The notes under the pieces were generated by a model. That model searched no databases. It was not told where the DNA came from and was given only the letters and a program-made list of their open reading frames with translations. Of a stretch of DNA of 45,436 bases, positions 23,217 through 31,727 are shown piece after piece. Both the position numbers and the translations under genes were made by a program. Position 1 is the stretch's first letter, and every line of letters starts with the position of its first letter. This DNA comes from a bacterium (GTDB lineage Archaea > Thermoproteota > Nitrososphaeria > Nitrososphaerales > Gagatemarchaeaceae). The stretch spans positions 1 to 45,436 of the forward strand of contig DAIDAO010000057.1 in NCBI GenBank assembly GCA_027310575.1, given 5' to 3'.

Positions 23217-23447
23217 CTAGGACAGAATCTTCATCGTAATCGTCGACACGACACCAGGCTTCGACCTCAGATTGTCTGCGATTATCGACTTCACGGCCTG
23301 GTCGTCCGCTCCCTCGACCATGACGAGCAGGTCGTAGAGGCCGTACAGCTGGTAGACCGAGGTGATGCCCGTCATGCCTTTGAGGGCAGAGATGCTCTGC
23401 TCCTCGGTCCCTGGGCTGAGGTTTACGAGGACTATCGCCCTTTCCAT
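23217..23447 (-). CDS. Stand-alone Lrp/AsnC ligand-binding (RAM) domain protein (76 aa)
   Basis: The 76 residues are just the RAM domain that binds amino acids in Lrp/AsnC regulators: AIVLVNLSPGTEEQSISALKGM, then TSVYQLYGLYDLLVMVEG and the final VVSTITMKIL. There is no DNA-binding helix-turn-helix. I prefer ATG 23447; a TTG three codons upstream is also possible. Such stand-alone RAM proteins can act as amino acid sensors by pairing with full-length regulators. Its place next to the threonine-degrading operon suggests sensing of threonine or glycine, which is inference. Confidence 0.85.
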   Translation of the reverse strand: MERAIVLVNLSPGTEEQSISALKGMTGITSVYQLYGLYDLLVMVEGADDQAVKSIIADNLRSKPGVVSTITMKILS

Positions 23448-23491
23448 GCGCCTCAACTCCGCGGCCTAGGATTAAAAATTATGCTATGGGC

Positions 23492-24760
23492 TCAGGCGTG
23501 CGAGATTCGCTCCACCGCCTCTGAGAGGGGAAGGAGTTGCTCCTTCCTGGACCTCATGTCGCGCAGGGTCACGGCGTTGGCCTTGAGCTCCCTCTCCCCC
23601 ACGATCGCAGCCCAGGTCGCCCCGAGTCGGCTCGCGTCCTCCAGCTGCTTGGAGAGGGCCTTCGCCTGCAGGGGGGTCTCACATGGAATCCCGCCCTCCC
23701 TGAGGACCTTCTGCACATTCAGGGCATAGGCCGCGGCCTGCGGGCCCGCAGAGGCGACGTAGACGAGCAGACCAGGGGGACGGGGGTGAGGCTCTATCGA
23801 CATCGCGGTCCTCTCTATGCCGCCCGCGGCCCCGGTTGCCGAGAGGTCGGCCCGTCCGAATATCCTCGGGAGCGCGTCGTACCGGCCACCACCGAACAGG
23901 GAGCCGAGCTTCGGATTGCGGGCGTCGGAGGCCTCGAAGACTATGCCGGTGTAGTAGTCGATGCCCCTGACGATGCTCATGTTGTACTCGACGTTCTTCA
24001 GGCCGCGGGAGTCGAGTATGTCCGCGAGCGACCTGAGCTCGTTCACTGACTCGAGGTGGAGCTCCGACGCCCTCGCCAGCACGGCGTCCGGCTTGCCCCT
24101 GAGCGAGCCGAACTCGAGCAGCCCGTCCACCTCGCTCGCTTCGAATCCCTTCGTCGCGTACTCCGCCCTGAGTTCGGCCGCAGACTTCTTCTCCACCTTG
24201 TCGAGGGCCCGCATCAGCTCGACCAGCCTGTCCTCCTGTTCGATCCCGAGCTTCTTCCGGATGTAGTCTTCGACCACCCGCCTGTCCCCCACCTTCACGA
24301 GGAAGGCGATCCCCAGCTTCCTGAGTATGGCCGAGCTGGCGTCAATCACCTCGGCATCGGCTTCGACGGAGGGAGGCCCGAAGACCTCCAGGTCCCACTG
24401 GTGCGACCACCTGTATCTCCCGTACTGGGGCTCGTCGTACCTCCAGATCCCGCCAGATGCCGCGAGCTTGGCAGGGAGCTTCAGGTCCTTCCGGGAGCAC
24501 ACGTAGCGCGTTATCCCTACCGTCAGGTCGAAGCGGAGGCCTATGTCGCGCCCTGCCTTGTCCTTGAACCAGTAGATCTCCTTGTCAATCCCCTCCCCGC
24601 TCTTGGCCCTCAGAGTGGAGAGGTGCTCCAGGGAGGCGGGTTCCATGACGCGGAAGTTGTAGAGCCTGCAGACCTCGTCGAAGGCGGCCTCCACCTTCGC
24701 CTGGAGGGCGAAGCGCGCCGGCTCCACGTCGTCCACCCCTCTCGGGAGGGACAGGTCCAT
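23492..24760 (-). CDS. hisS: Histidyl-tRNA synthetase (422 aa)
   Basis: Class II synthetase that charges tRNA-His. Motif 2 is visible as IWRYDEPQYGRYRWSHQWDL, with the following EVFG; the His-specific loop reads VRGIDYYTGIVFEA; motif 3 is in GAAGGIERTAM. The C-terminal anticodon-binding domain (LLVYVASAGPQAAAYAL, WAAIVGERELKANAVTLRDM) is complete. Length is typical. The ATG immediately follows the RFC stop (TGAATG), so hisS is co-transcribed with the clamp-loader gene. Confidence 0.95.
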   Translation of the reverse strand: MDLSLPRGVDDVEPARFALQAKVEAAFDEVCRLYNFRVMEPASLEHLSTLRAKSGEGIDKEIYWFKDKAGRDIGLRFDLTVGITRYVCSRKDLKLPAKLAASGGIWRYDEPQYGRYRWSHQWDLEVFGPPSVEADAEVIDASSAILRKLGIAFLVKVGDRRVVEDYIRKKLGIEQEDRLVELMRALDKVEKKSAAELRAEYATKGFEASEVDGLLEFGSLRGKPDAVLARASELHLESVNELRSLADILDSRGLKNVEYNMSIVRGIDYYTGIVFEASDARNPKLGSLFGGGRYDALPRIFGRADLSATGAAGGIERTAMSIEPHPRPPGLLVYVASAGPQAAAYALNVQKVLREGGIPCETPLQAKALSKQLEDASRLGATWAAIVGERELKANAVTLRDMRSRKEQLLPLSEAVERISHA

Positions 24761-25729
24761 TCAGTCCGCCTTCCGCTTCAGCGACGAGAGCTGGGCGAGC
24801 ATCGCCGTCAGCTGCAGCTCAGGCTGAGAACCCTGGACCAGGCGGAAGTCGTACTCCGCCAGTATCGATATCGCTTTCGCCATGTCGGGGACCTTCATGC
24901 CCCCCAAGGCCTCGTTGGCGAACTTCAGGAAGTCCCTCTCCGGGATCCCGTACACCCTCGTCAGCTCCACCATCTCGGTCCTGGCTCCCTCGAAGTCCCC
25001 GCCGATCGCGGTCTCGACGATTTCTGCGACCCTGGCCTTCACGCTTGCGCCAGACACGGCCTTCACTGACTCGGACGTGAGCTCCCCGGAGGCAGACGCT
25101 GCCTGCATCAGGTTGATGGCCTGACGGAGGTCGCCGCCGCTTGCTTCGTAGATGGCCCCGAAGACCGCATCGCCGGGGGACTTCAGCTTCTCCTTCTTGG
25201 CGATGGACTTCAGGTGGTCTGTGACCGAGGCCTCGTCGAGGCGCTGGAACCGGAATATCGCGCACCTGCTCTGCAGCGGCTCGATTATCCCCGATGAGTA
25301 GTTGCATATCAGGATGAACCGGGTGAGCTCCGAGTTCTCCTCCATGACGCGCCTTAGGGCGGTCTGTGCGTCGGCGGTGGTCTCGTCCGCCTCGTCAAGG
25401 ACCACGAGCCTGAACGGCACCCCCTCGACCCTGTCGGCGAAGCGTGCGAACGTCTTGATCCTATGCCTCACCGTGTCTATCCCCCTTTCGTCCGACGCGT
25501 TGAGCGACAGGGTATAGTCCCTCCAGCGCTCGCCCAGCAGCTGCTTCGCGATTATCATCGCCGTGGTCGTCTTCCCCGAACCAGGAGGACCGGCGAAGAG
25601 GAGGTGCGGGAGCTCGGCCTTCTTTCGGAGGAGGAGACCGAGCCTTTGCTTGATGGCGACCTGGTCGACCAGGTCGTCGAGCTCAGTGGGCCTGTACTTC
25701 TCGACCCACATGAGGTCTTCGATGGGCAT
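24761..25729 (-). CDS. rfcS: Replication factor C small subunit (322 aa)
   Basis: Clamp-loader ATPase that puts PCNA on DNA. EKYRPTELDDLVDQ, Walker A GPPGSGKTT (residues 47-55), Walker B VVLDEADETT, sensor 1 FILICNYSSGII and the SRC box LQSRCAIFRF are all present, followed by the collar domain. Length is typical for archaeal RfcS. The large subunit is not in the window. Its promoter box is at 25758-25767; hisS follows without a gap. Confidence 0.95.
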   Translation of the reverse strand: MPIEDLMWVEKYRPTELDDLVDQVAIKQRLGLLLRKKAELPHLLFAGPPGSGKTTTAMIIAKQLLGERWRDYTLSLNASDERGIDTVRHRIKTFARFADRVEGVPFRLVVLDEADETTADAQTALRRVMEENSELTRFILICNYSSGIIEPLQSRCAIFRFQRLDEASVTDHLKSIAKKEKLKSPGDAVFGAIYEASGGDLRQAINLMQAASASGELTSESVKAVSGASVKARVAEIVETAIGGDFEGARTEMVELTRVYGIPERDFLKFANEALGGMKVPDMAKAISILAEYDFRLVQGSQPELQLTAMLAQLSSLKRKAD

Positions 25730-25757
25730 CTGATTCTGGCACGAGTCGACTGCGGTT

Positions 25758-25767
25758 CTTATTTATC
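25758..25767 (-). promoter_or_regulatory. TATA-like box of the rfcS-hisS operon
   Basis: Minus-strand GATAAATAAG is centred about 34 bases before ATG 25729. Confidence 0.5.
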
Positions 25768-25788
25768 CGTTGGCGGGCTGAAACGGGT

Positions 25789-26508
25789 TCACGCGCTCGC
25801 CACTTTCACGCCCAGGTAGAGCTTCGCCAGCTCCTGGTGCGCCAGGAGTTCCTTGGCCGTGCCTGCGAAAGCGTTGCGTCCACCGACGAGGAGGTATGCC
25901 CTGTCCCCTATCTCCAGCGCCCGCCGTGCGTTCTGCTCCACCAGTACGATGGTCATCTGCCTCTCCTTCGCGAGAGACTGTATCGTCTTCAGGACCTGCG
26001 TGGCGTACTTCGGTGAGAGGTTCGCCGTGGGCTCGTCGAACATTATGACCTTCGGCTTCCTGAGGAGAGCCATCGTCATGGCGACCATCTGCCTCTCCCC
26101 CCCGCTGAGGTTGACGACCTTGGACGCAAGGTACGAGTTCAGCTGCGGGAAGATTCCCAGTGAGTCTTTCACCCTGGCCTCGTAGTCGCTCTTGGAAACG
26201 GTATACGCGGCCATCTTGAAGTTCTCGGTCACGCTCAGCTGGGTGAAGACGGCGTCCGTCTGAGGGAGATAGGCTAGGCCCGACCTTGCGATGACGTGTG
26301 ACGGGTGGCCATTGAGTGTCTTCCCGTCCATGGATACGCTCCCCTTGTAGATGTTCGTGAGCCCGGCGATGGTCTTCAGGAGAGTGCTCTTCCCGGAGCC
26401 GTTGGGTCCGACGACTATCGTGAGCTCTCCCGGGGCGGCTTCCATGGAGACGTCGCTGAGAATCTGGAGCTTGCCGTATCCCGAAGACACGCCCTCGACC
26501 TTCAGCAC
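25789..26508 (-). CDS. livF: Branched-chain amino acid ABC transporter ATPase LivF (239 aa)
   Basis: One of two ATPases of a HAAT-type transporter. Walker A GPNGSGKSTLLKT, signature LSGGERQMVAMTMAL, Walker B KVIMFDEPTA and the His switch of MTIVLVEQNA are visible. The short length and the ARRALEIGDRAYLLVGGR ending are typical of LivF. The start is GTG 26508, three bases after the livG stop, so the two ATPases are co-translated. Confidence 0.93.
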   Translation of the reverse strand: MLKVEGVSSGYGKLQILSDVSMEAAPGELTIVVGPNGSGKSTLLKTIAGLTNIYKGSVSMDGKTLNGHPSHVIARSGLAYLPQTDAVFTQLSVTENFKMAAYTVSKSDYEARVKDSLGIFPQLNSYLASKVVNLSGGERQMVAMTMALLRKPKVIMFDEPTANLSPKYATQVLKTIQSLAKERQMTIVLVEQNARRALEIGDRAYLLVGGRNAFAGTAKELLAHQELAKLYLGVKVASA

Positions 26509-26511
26509 CGG

Positions 26512-27270
26512 CTACGCACCAAGGTATGCCTCTATGACCTTCGGATCGGCCATCACGAGCTCGGGCTTCCCGGCGGCCACGACCTTCCCGAGCGCCATGG
26601 CCGTCACCACGTCCACGTAGCTGAGCGCGATGTCAAGCCTGTGCTCAACTATGAGGAATGTCACGCCGAGTTCGTCGCGGAGCCTCAGAATCCGCGCAAA
26701 GATCTCGTGCGCCAGGGTCGGGTTGACCCCGGAGATCGGCTCGTCGAGGAGGACGAGCTTTGAGCCGCTCATCAGCGCCCGCGCGAGCTCAAGGAGCTTC
26801 ATCTGACCGCCGCTAAGCGTGTTCGCTCTCGCGTTCCACATCTTGCCGAGCCCAAGGAGCACGATGAGTTTCATCGCCCTCTCGGTCGCTTCGCTCTCCT
26901 GCCTGTTCCACCTACGCCTGAAGAACGCCTTCAAGAAAGACTCTCCCGGGTTTCCCTTCTCTGCGACGAGCACGTTCTCCAGGACCGTGAGCTTCCAGAA
27001 CAAGGTCGGGATCTGGAAGGTGCGCCCGAGACCCATGTTGTACATCTTGTACGCTGGGAGCCCGGTCACGTCCTTCCCCTCGAGGAGAACCCTCCCCGAA
27101 TCAGGCTTGTAGAAGCCGCTGATGACGTTGATGAGCGTCGTCTTGCCGGATCCATTCGGCCCAATCAGAATGTTCACCTTCCTTTCCTCGACGTCCAGTG
27201 TAACGCCGTCTAGGGCGTTGAGGCTGCCGAATGACTTCCTAATCTCCTTGACTTCGAGGAGCGAGGCCAT
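26512..27270 (-). CDS. livG: Branched-chain amino acid ABC transporter ATPase LivG (252 aa)
   Basis: Walker A GPNGSGKTTLINVISG, the LivG-type insertion GLGRTFQIPTLFWKLTVLENVLV, signature LSGGQMKLLELARALM, Walker B LVLLDEPISGVNP and switch FLIVEHRLDIAL. The C-terminal VVAAGKPELVMADPKVIEAYLG is the characteristic end of LivG. It lies 36 bases downstream of the substrate-binding protein gene, so livK-livG-livF form one operon on this strand. Confidence 0.94.
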   Translation of the reverse strand: MASLLEVKEIRKSFGSLNALDGVTLDVEERKVNILIGPNGSGKTTLINVISGFYKPDSGRVLLEGKDVTGLPAYKMYNMGLGRTFQIPTLFWKLTVLENVLVAEKGNPGESFLKAFFRRRWNRQESEATERAMKLIVLLGLGKMWNARANTLSGGQMKLLELARALMSGSKLVLLDEPISGVNPTLAHEIFARILRLRDELGVTFLIVEHRLDIALSYVDVVTAMALGKVVAAGKPELVMADPKVIEAYLGA

Positions 27271-27306
27271 TGGGAATCACAAAAAGAGGATGGGGGATCT
27301 CTTAGC

Positions 27307-28683
27307 TTACGGTGCACTTACCCAGGATACGCTATCTGAGTTGTAGTCGTAGGTCCCAGCCAGCACCCATGAGTAGGTGGTGCCTGATGCAACCACTTTC
27401 CAGATCTGGTACGAGCCAGGGATCCTATCGTTGCCGTCGAGTCCTTCCCAGCCGGTTAGGCCGTAGAAGCCGTTGGCTACCTGCACGAAGACGCTGTGAA
27501 TGGCCGCCCCGGAGTTCTGACCCGCCGTCATGATCGACAACGCTGCAAGCCATACGTCGTCGTAGCCTTCCATCGTGTAGAAGACTCCGCCACCTGTGAT
27601 GGCTGCGAGCGCCGGAGTGCCGGCGTACTTCTGGTAGAATTCCAAGGTCTTTGTGTTGTTGACTACATTGAAGAGTGTGGATGGGAGCTCAACGTGCGAA
27701 GTGTACTGGCCGACGGTGGAATTGCTCAGAAGCGAGTTCTGGGCCGTTCCGTCGCTGCCATACCACGGCACATTGTTGTAGATGGTTGGGCTCTGCGTGG
27801 ACGCCTGCTGGAGCATCGGACCGATCTCTTGGAAGGAAATCGAGACGATCGCTACGTGTCCAGCGGCGGCACCTGTGTTGAGAGTGTTGAATTCGTTCGT
27901 CACCTGGGTTATGAGTGAAGTGAAGTCTGTCGTGGACGTGGCGTACTTGTATGGCCCGCCGATGGCCGAAGCCGACAGTCCGTCCTGGATCAGGATGGAT
28001 CTGGTCGCGTTGGCCAGGCCGCCTCCATAGGTGTCATCCCTGTTGATTATGATGACAGCCTTCGCGCCCTGCGTCAAGACTTCCCTCGCAATCGCCCGTC
28101 CCTGGGCCGCGTCGTTCGGCGCGGTCCTGAACAGGTAGTTGTTGGTCGTGTCAGTGACGTGGAGCGCAGGAGACGTTGACGATGGGCTGATCAGCACGAT
28201 TTGGTTCTGGTTCGCGTAGCTCAGGATAGCTGCAGCCGCACCGCTGTTGAGCGGTCCGACGACAACCGAGACCCCCTGGGTGTTGAACGCCGAGAGCGCG
28301 GTGAGCGCCTTCGTGTTGTCCAGAGCATAGTCTTGGTTGTTCAGTTTGAAGGTCAGGTTGCAGCCGGAGGCCTGAGTGAACTGATTGATCTCGTTGATGG
28401 CAATGTTCTCGGCCGCCAAGTCGCCCTTGCCCTGAGCGGAGAGTTCACCGCTCATGTCGTTCAGGGCGCCAATGGTGACTGTCTTGCCGTTGCAGAGTCC
28501 CGCTGCCTGAGCTGAAGATACTGCTGTTGTGGTTACTGTTACAGTTGCGGTAGCGCCGCCCCCCAAGCCGAGTGAAGGAGCCGCCACATAGACGACGCCT
28601 GCACCGATGAGGAGGCCGACGATAAGAGATCCGATTACTACGGATGTAGATGCCCCTCTCTTTTTCAACGTGGAGTGCGCCAT
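27307..28683 (-). CDS. livK: Branched-chain amino acid ABC transporter substrate-binding protein (458 aa)
   Basis: An N-terminal signal anchor (VVIGSLIVGLLIGAGVVYVA, residues 16-35) is followed by a Thr/Ala/Val-rich linker and a type I periplasmic-binding fold: VTIGALNDMSGELSAQGKGDL, VVVGPLNSGAAAAILSYANQ, YLFRTAPNDAAQGRA and the C-terminal TMEGYDDVWLAALSIM. The archaeal version stays tethered to the outer membrane face. Ligand could be branched-chain amino acids, other amino acids or amides. Thr/Ser/Asn enrichment fits a glycosylated surface protein. Confidence 0.93.
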   Translation of the reverse strand: MAHSTLKKRGASTSVVIGSLIVGLLIGAGVVYVAAPSLGLGGGATATVTVTTTAVSSAQAAGLCNGKTVTIGALNDMSGELSAQGKGDLAAENIAINEINQFTQASGCNLTFKLNNQDYALDNTKALTALSAFNTQGVSVVVGPLNSGAAAAILSYANQNQIVLISPSSTSPALHVTDTTNNYLFRTAPNDAAQGRAIAREVLTQGAKAVIIINRDDTYGGGLANATRSILIQDGLSASAIGGPYKYATSTTDFTSLITQVTNEFNTLNTGAAAGHVAIVSISFQEIGPMLQQASTQSPTIYNNVPWYGSDGTAQNSLLSNSTVGQYTSHVELPSTLFNVVNNTKTLEFYQKYAGTPALAAITGGGVFYTMEGYDDVWLAALSIMTAGQNSGAAIHSVFVQVANGFYGLTGWEGLDGNDRIPGSYQIWKVVASGTTYSWVLAGTYDYNSDSVSWVSAP

Positions 28684-28693
28684 CCGCGAGAAA

Positions 28694-28703
28694 GTATTTT
28701 AAG
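28694..28703. promoter_or_regulatory. AT-rich box between the two arms of the liv transporter
   Basis: GTATTTTAAG lies about 38 bases before the livH TTG (28737) and about 15 bases before the livK ATG (28683). The distance suits livH; for livK it would be too close unless translation starts further in. Confidence 0.35.
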
Positions 28704-28736
28704 CCTTTTCGGGCCGTTGCGCGCAGTTAGAATCGT

Positions 28737-29906
28737 TTGGTTCCGGCCTACCTGATTTACGGAGTACTCTACGGAACCTTGTTCGCTCTCATGGCCATGG
28801 GACTCACCCTCACATACATGACCACCAAGGTGCCGAATTTCGCCTACGGCTCCTTCGTCACCCTAGGGTTATACACTGCGTACCACTTCAGCACCGTGTT
28901 CAAGATCAACCCCTACGAATCGAGTTTCGCCGCCTTCCTAGTCGCCGGCGCAGTGTCCGCCCTGATGTATGTGGCAATCCTTCGCCCTCTGGCCAGGAGG
29001 GGGACCTCCCTCGTCGCGCTGATGATTGCGACGTTCGCGGTCGATATAGGGTTCATAGGCATATTCGGCATCTATACCGACTATATGCAGGAGCACTACC
29101 CGTACTCCTACCCAAAGCAACTGCCGGCAGCCCTGCCGGGTGACTTCTTCGCGTTTGGCATCCAGGGATTGTTCTTCGTCGCACCGATCATCCTGGCGGC
29201 GATCACCCTTGCGATTTACGTGCTGTTCACGAGGACGAAGTTCGGCATAGCGATGCGCGCCTCGGTGGAGAACTCGTCGCTCGCGAAGGTTCTGGGGATC
29301 AATGTCGAGAGGGTGAACGTGGTGTCCTGGATGCTGGCCGGCGGGTTCGCAGGGGTGGCGGGCGCGCTCTACACCCTCTGGCTCCCTGGCGGGACCAGCA
29401 CCGGATCGGACCTTATCGTCCCCATATTCGCTGCGAGCGTCCTCGGTGGGCTCAACAGCATATTCGGGGCCGTGGTGGGAGGCCTGGCAATCGGCTCCAG
29501 CGAGGACCTTGTGACCACTTGGCTGGCCGTCGGCGTGGGATACTACGCTGCCGCCGGACTCGCTGTCCTGCTCATGCTGATGGGGGCAGCTCTCTTGCGG
29601 AGGAAGCTGAGGCTAGTGAGAAGGACTCTCGGGGACCCTCGGATAGGCCTCGTCGACAGGAGGACCCTACTCACGGCGATGGGGATAACGAGTGTCTTCT
29701 TCGTCGTGGTGGGGGTCTACATGCTATTCGAAATGGCCACAGGGTTCGGGACGGACCTGTTCGTTTCAGGCCTGGTGGACGGATACGGCTCGGAGGTCGT
29801 GGGATACCAGCCCGCGGTTCCGCTGCTGATAATGGCGATCACCCTCCTTGTCCTCCCTCGCGGGATAGTCTCGCTCAACCTTGGCTGGCTAAGGAGGAAG
29901 AAGTAG
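28737..29906 (+). CDS. livH: Branched-chain amino acid ABC transporter permease LivH (389 aa)
   Basis: YGVLYGTLFALMAMGLTLTYMTTKVPNFAYGSF is split here as the classic LivH opening; GIAMRASVENSSLAKVLGINVERV is the cytoplasmic loop (EAA-like) contacting the ATPases, and LAGGFAGVAGALYTLWLPG follows. Normal LivH is about 290 residues; here roughly 90 more residues add about two membrane helices (TAMGITSVFFVVVGVYMLFE, VPLLIMAITLLVLPRGIV). Start is TTG 28737. livM begins one base after the stop. Confidence 0.92.
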   Translation: MVPAYLIYGVLYGTLFALMAMGLTLTYMTTKVPNFAYGSFVTLGLYTAYHFSTVFKINPYESSFAAFLVAGAVSALMYVAILRPLARRGTSLVALMIATFAVDIGFIGIFGIYTDYMQEHYPYSYPKQLPAALPGDFFAFGIQGLFFVAPIILAAITLAIYVLFTRTKFGIAMRASVENSSLAKVLGINVERVNVVSWMLAGGFAGVAGALYTLWLPGGTSTGSDLIVPIFAASVLGGLNSIFGAVVGGLAIGSSEDLVTTWLAVGVGYYAAAGLAVLLMLMGAALLRRKLRLVRRTLGDPRIGLVDRRTLLTAMGITSVFFVVVGVYMLFEMATGFGTDLFVSGLVDGYGSEVVGYQPAVPLLIMAITLLVLPRGIVSLNLGWLRRKK

Positions 29907-29907
29907 C

Positions 29908-31113
29908 ATGGGGCTCCCGGTGATCATCCTCTTCGGGAGCTTCAACATCGTCGCCTTCTCGGTAGACTTCATCTCGTTCTACGCGCTCTACCTCGTGCTG
30001 AGCATCTCGCTCAACCTTGAGTTCGGCTACGCAGGCATCCCGAACTTCGGGAAGGTGCTCTTCATCGCAGGGGGGGCCGCATTCGCCGGCTCCATTTCGG
30101 GGAGGCTTGCAGCCTACGTCCTCAACGTCCCTACCCGTGGAGACTTCATCACGAACAACTTCAACATCATCAACGTCGGCGTGAACTCGATCCTGCCGTC
30201 GGTCCCGTGGTTCGTTGTGGTGCTAGTCGTCATCGCCCTGCTAATCGGAGGCGCGATAGGGGCATTGTTCGGGTACCTGGCATCCTTCCCTGCCATCCGT
30301 CTGAGAGAGGACTATCTCGGGATGCTCCTTCTCGGAGTCGCGCAGTTCTTCCAGCTCATCATGCTGAACTACACCCCGTTGACCGGGGGCAACCAGAACA
30401 TCGCGGTCCCCAACCCCTACCAGTACTTCACGAACCTCGGCACAGGGTACGCCACGCTCGTAGAGGCTGCGGTCATGGGCGTCCTCGCCATCTTCGTCTA
30501 CCTGTACGCAGAGCGGATCGCCCGCTCCCCCCTCGGAAGGACGCTGAAGGCCGTGAGGGACAGCGAGGACGCGGCGCGGGCCTTGGGCAAGGACGACGCG
30601 GCATTCAAGAGGAACATCCTCATAGCCGCGTCGGCAATAGCGGGGGTAGCCGGCGCGCTCTACTCGTTCCAGCTGGCTACGGTCACCTACGACACATGGA
30701 CCAGGTTCGCCTGGACGTTCTGGCCGTTTCTGATCGTGATCATCGGGGGGGCAGGAAACAACGTGGGCGTGGCGGTCGGCACCTTCTTCTTCGCCCTTGT
30801 GTACAAAGGGCTCCTCATAATCCAACCGGACCTCCAACCATACCTCGGTGGAATCGATCCGAACTGGCTGACCTACCTGCTGTTCGCGACGCTGCTGATC
30901 GGAATCCTGATGCTGAGGCCCGAAGGGCTGGTCAAGGAGAAGTCCGCGCCCACCCTCTCAAGGAGAAAGCTCATGTCGATAGTTCGGTCAGCGGGCGTGG
31001 AGCCGGGCGGGGGCGGGCAGGGAGAGAGGCTCGGCAGGGTGAAAGGGGCACTCTCTAGGCTACGCAAGCTACTGCCTAGGAAATCAGGGGGATTGGGGCA
31101 GGCCGAAAAATAG
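29908..31113 (+). CDS. livM: Branched-chain amino acid ABC transporter permease LivM (401 aa)
   Basis: Multi-spanning permease: YALYLVLSISLNLEFGYAGIPNFGKV is the typical LivM region (split here by positions 25-50), and SPLGRTLKAVRDSEDAARALGKD is the ATPase-contact loop followed by AASAIAGVAGALYSFQLATV. The last 45 residues after LRPEGLVKEK are basic and not hydrophobic, a cytoplasmic tail longer than usual. It completes the transporter with livH on the plus strand; the binding protein and ATPases are on the minus strand. Confidence 0.93.
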   Translation: MGLPVIILFGSFNIVAFSVDFISFYALYLVLSISLNLEFGYAGIPNFGKVLFIAGGAAFAGSISGRLAAYVLNVPTRGDFITNNFNIINVGVNSILPSVPWFVVVLVVIALLIGGAIGALFGYLASFPAIRLREDYLGMLLLGVAQFFQLIMLNYTPLTGGNQNIAVPNPYQYFTNLGTGYATLVEAAVMGVLAIFVYLYAERIARSPLGRTLKAVRDSEDAARALGKDDAAFKRNILIAASAIAGVAGALYSFQLATVTYDTWTRFAWTFWPFLIVIIGGAGNNVGVAVGTFFFALVYKGLLIIQPDLQPYLGGIDPNWLTYLLFATLLIGILMLRPEGLVKEKSAPTLSRRKLMSIVRSAGVEPGGGGQGERLGRVKGALSRLRKLLPRKSGGLGQAEK

Positions 31114-31129
31114 GCCGAGATCGCCCAAC

Positions 31130-31138
31130 GTTTATTAT
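31130..31138 (+). promoter_or_regulatory. TATA-like box of the GINS-MCM unit
   Basis: GTTTATTAT is centred about 30 bases before the TTG start at 31164, just after the livM stop. Confidence 0.45.
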
Positions 31139-31163
31139 CGAGACGGGGCTGTCGGCGCCCGCT

Positions 31164-31727
31164 TTGTCTGAGGAACAGGTCGCCCTGAGGCAGATCCTCG
31201 AGCGCAGGGAGCGCGAGTACCTGCTGGGGACCGCAAGGACGAAGATGCGCTCTTCAGTCGAGAATCTCGACGTGGGTGACTTCCACATAGAGAAGCTCTC
31301 CGAAGGGGAATCGATCGACCTGCCTAGGTGGGTGGCAGACGAACTCGTGGCCCAGGGGATGGCAGAGACGACGGAGCCGGCCTTCGAGAACGAGATCTTC
31401 AACGCGCTGAGCAAGGAGAAGATGATGGGCCCGCTCCAGCTGTCCGTGCTCCCCCCCGACTTCTACGTCAGGATGAGAAGAAGGCTCGGCGTCCTCGGAG
31501 CAGGCGTGGCAGAGGGGAAGGCGAGGAGAGAGGACCTCGACAGGATGAAGGGGGTCTGTTACGACCTCGTCGGGATAAGGCTGAGCAAGCTGCTGTCGCT
31601 CTCCAGCTCGTCGGCCCCCGCGTCCTCCCTCGCCGAGAAGCTCACGCCGGAAGAGTCTTCATTCTTCACCATCTCCCAGTCCCTCTCGAAGGAGTGGCGG
31701 ACCGGGCTGCTCGGAGGAGGACGCTAG
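31164..31727 (+). CDS. GINS-family replication protein, B-A (Gins23-like) order (187 aa)
   Basis: GINS links MCM to the replisome. The small beta-rich B domain comes first (VENLDVGDFHIEKLSEGESIDLPRW split around residues 33-56), followed by the helical A domain (ENEIFNALSKEKMM, LPPDFYVRMRRRLG). This B-A order is that of archaeal Gins23 and of eukaryotic Psf2/Psf3; Gins51 has A-B order. The N-terminal 30 residues are an extra charged helix. The gene lies directly before mcm with no gap, as known for gins23-mcm in Sulfolobus. Start TTG 31164. Confidence 0.8.
   Translation: MSEEQVALRQILERREREYLLGTARTKMRSSVENLDVGDFHIEKLSEGESIDLPRWVADELVAQGMAETTEPAFENEIFNALSKEKMMGPLQLSVLPPDFYVRMRRRLGVLGAGVAEGKARREDLDRMKGVCYDLVGIRLSKLLSLSSSSAPASSLAEKLTPEESSFFTISQSLSKEWRTGLLGGGR

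Noticed and set aside
24056-25069. 337-residue plus-strand open frame
   Set aside because: Antisense to hisS and rfcS.
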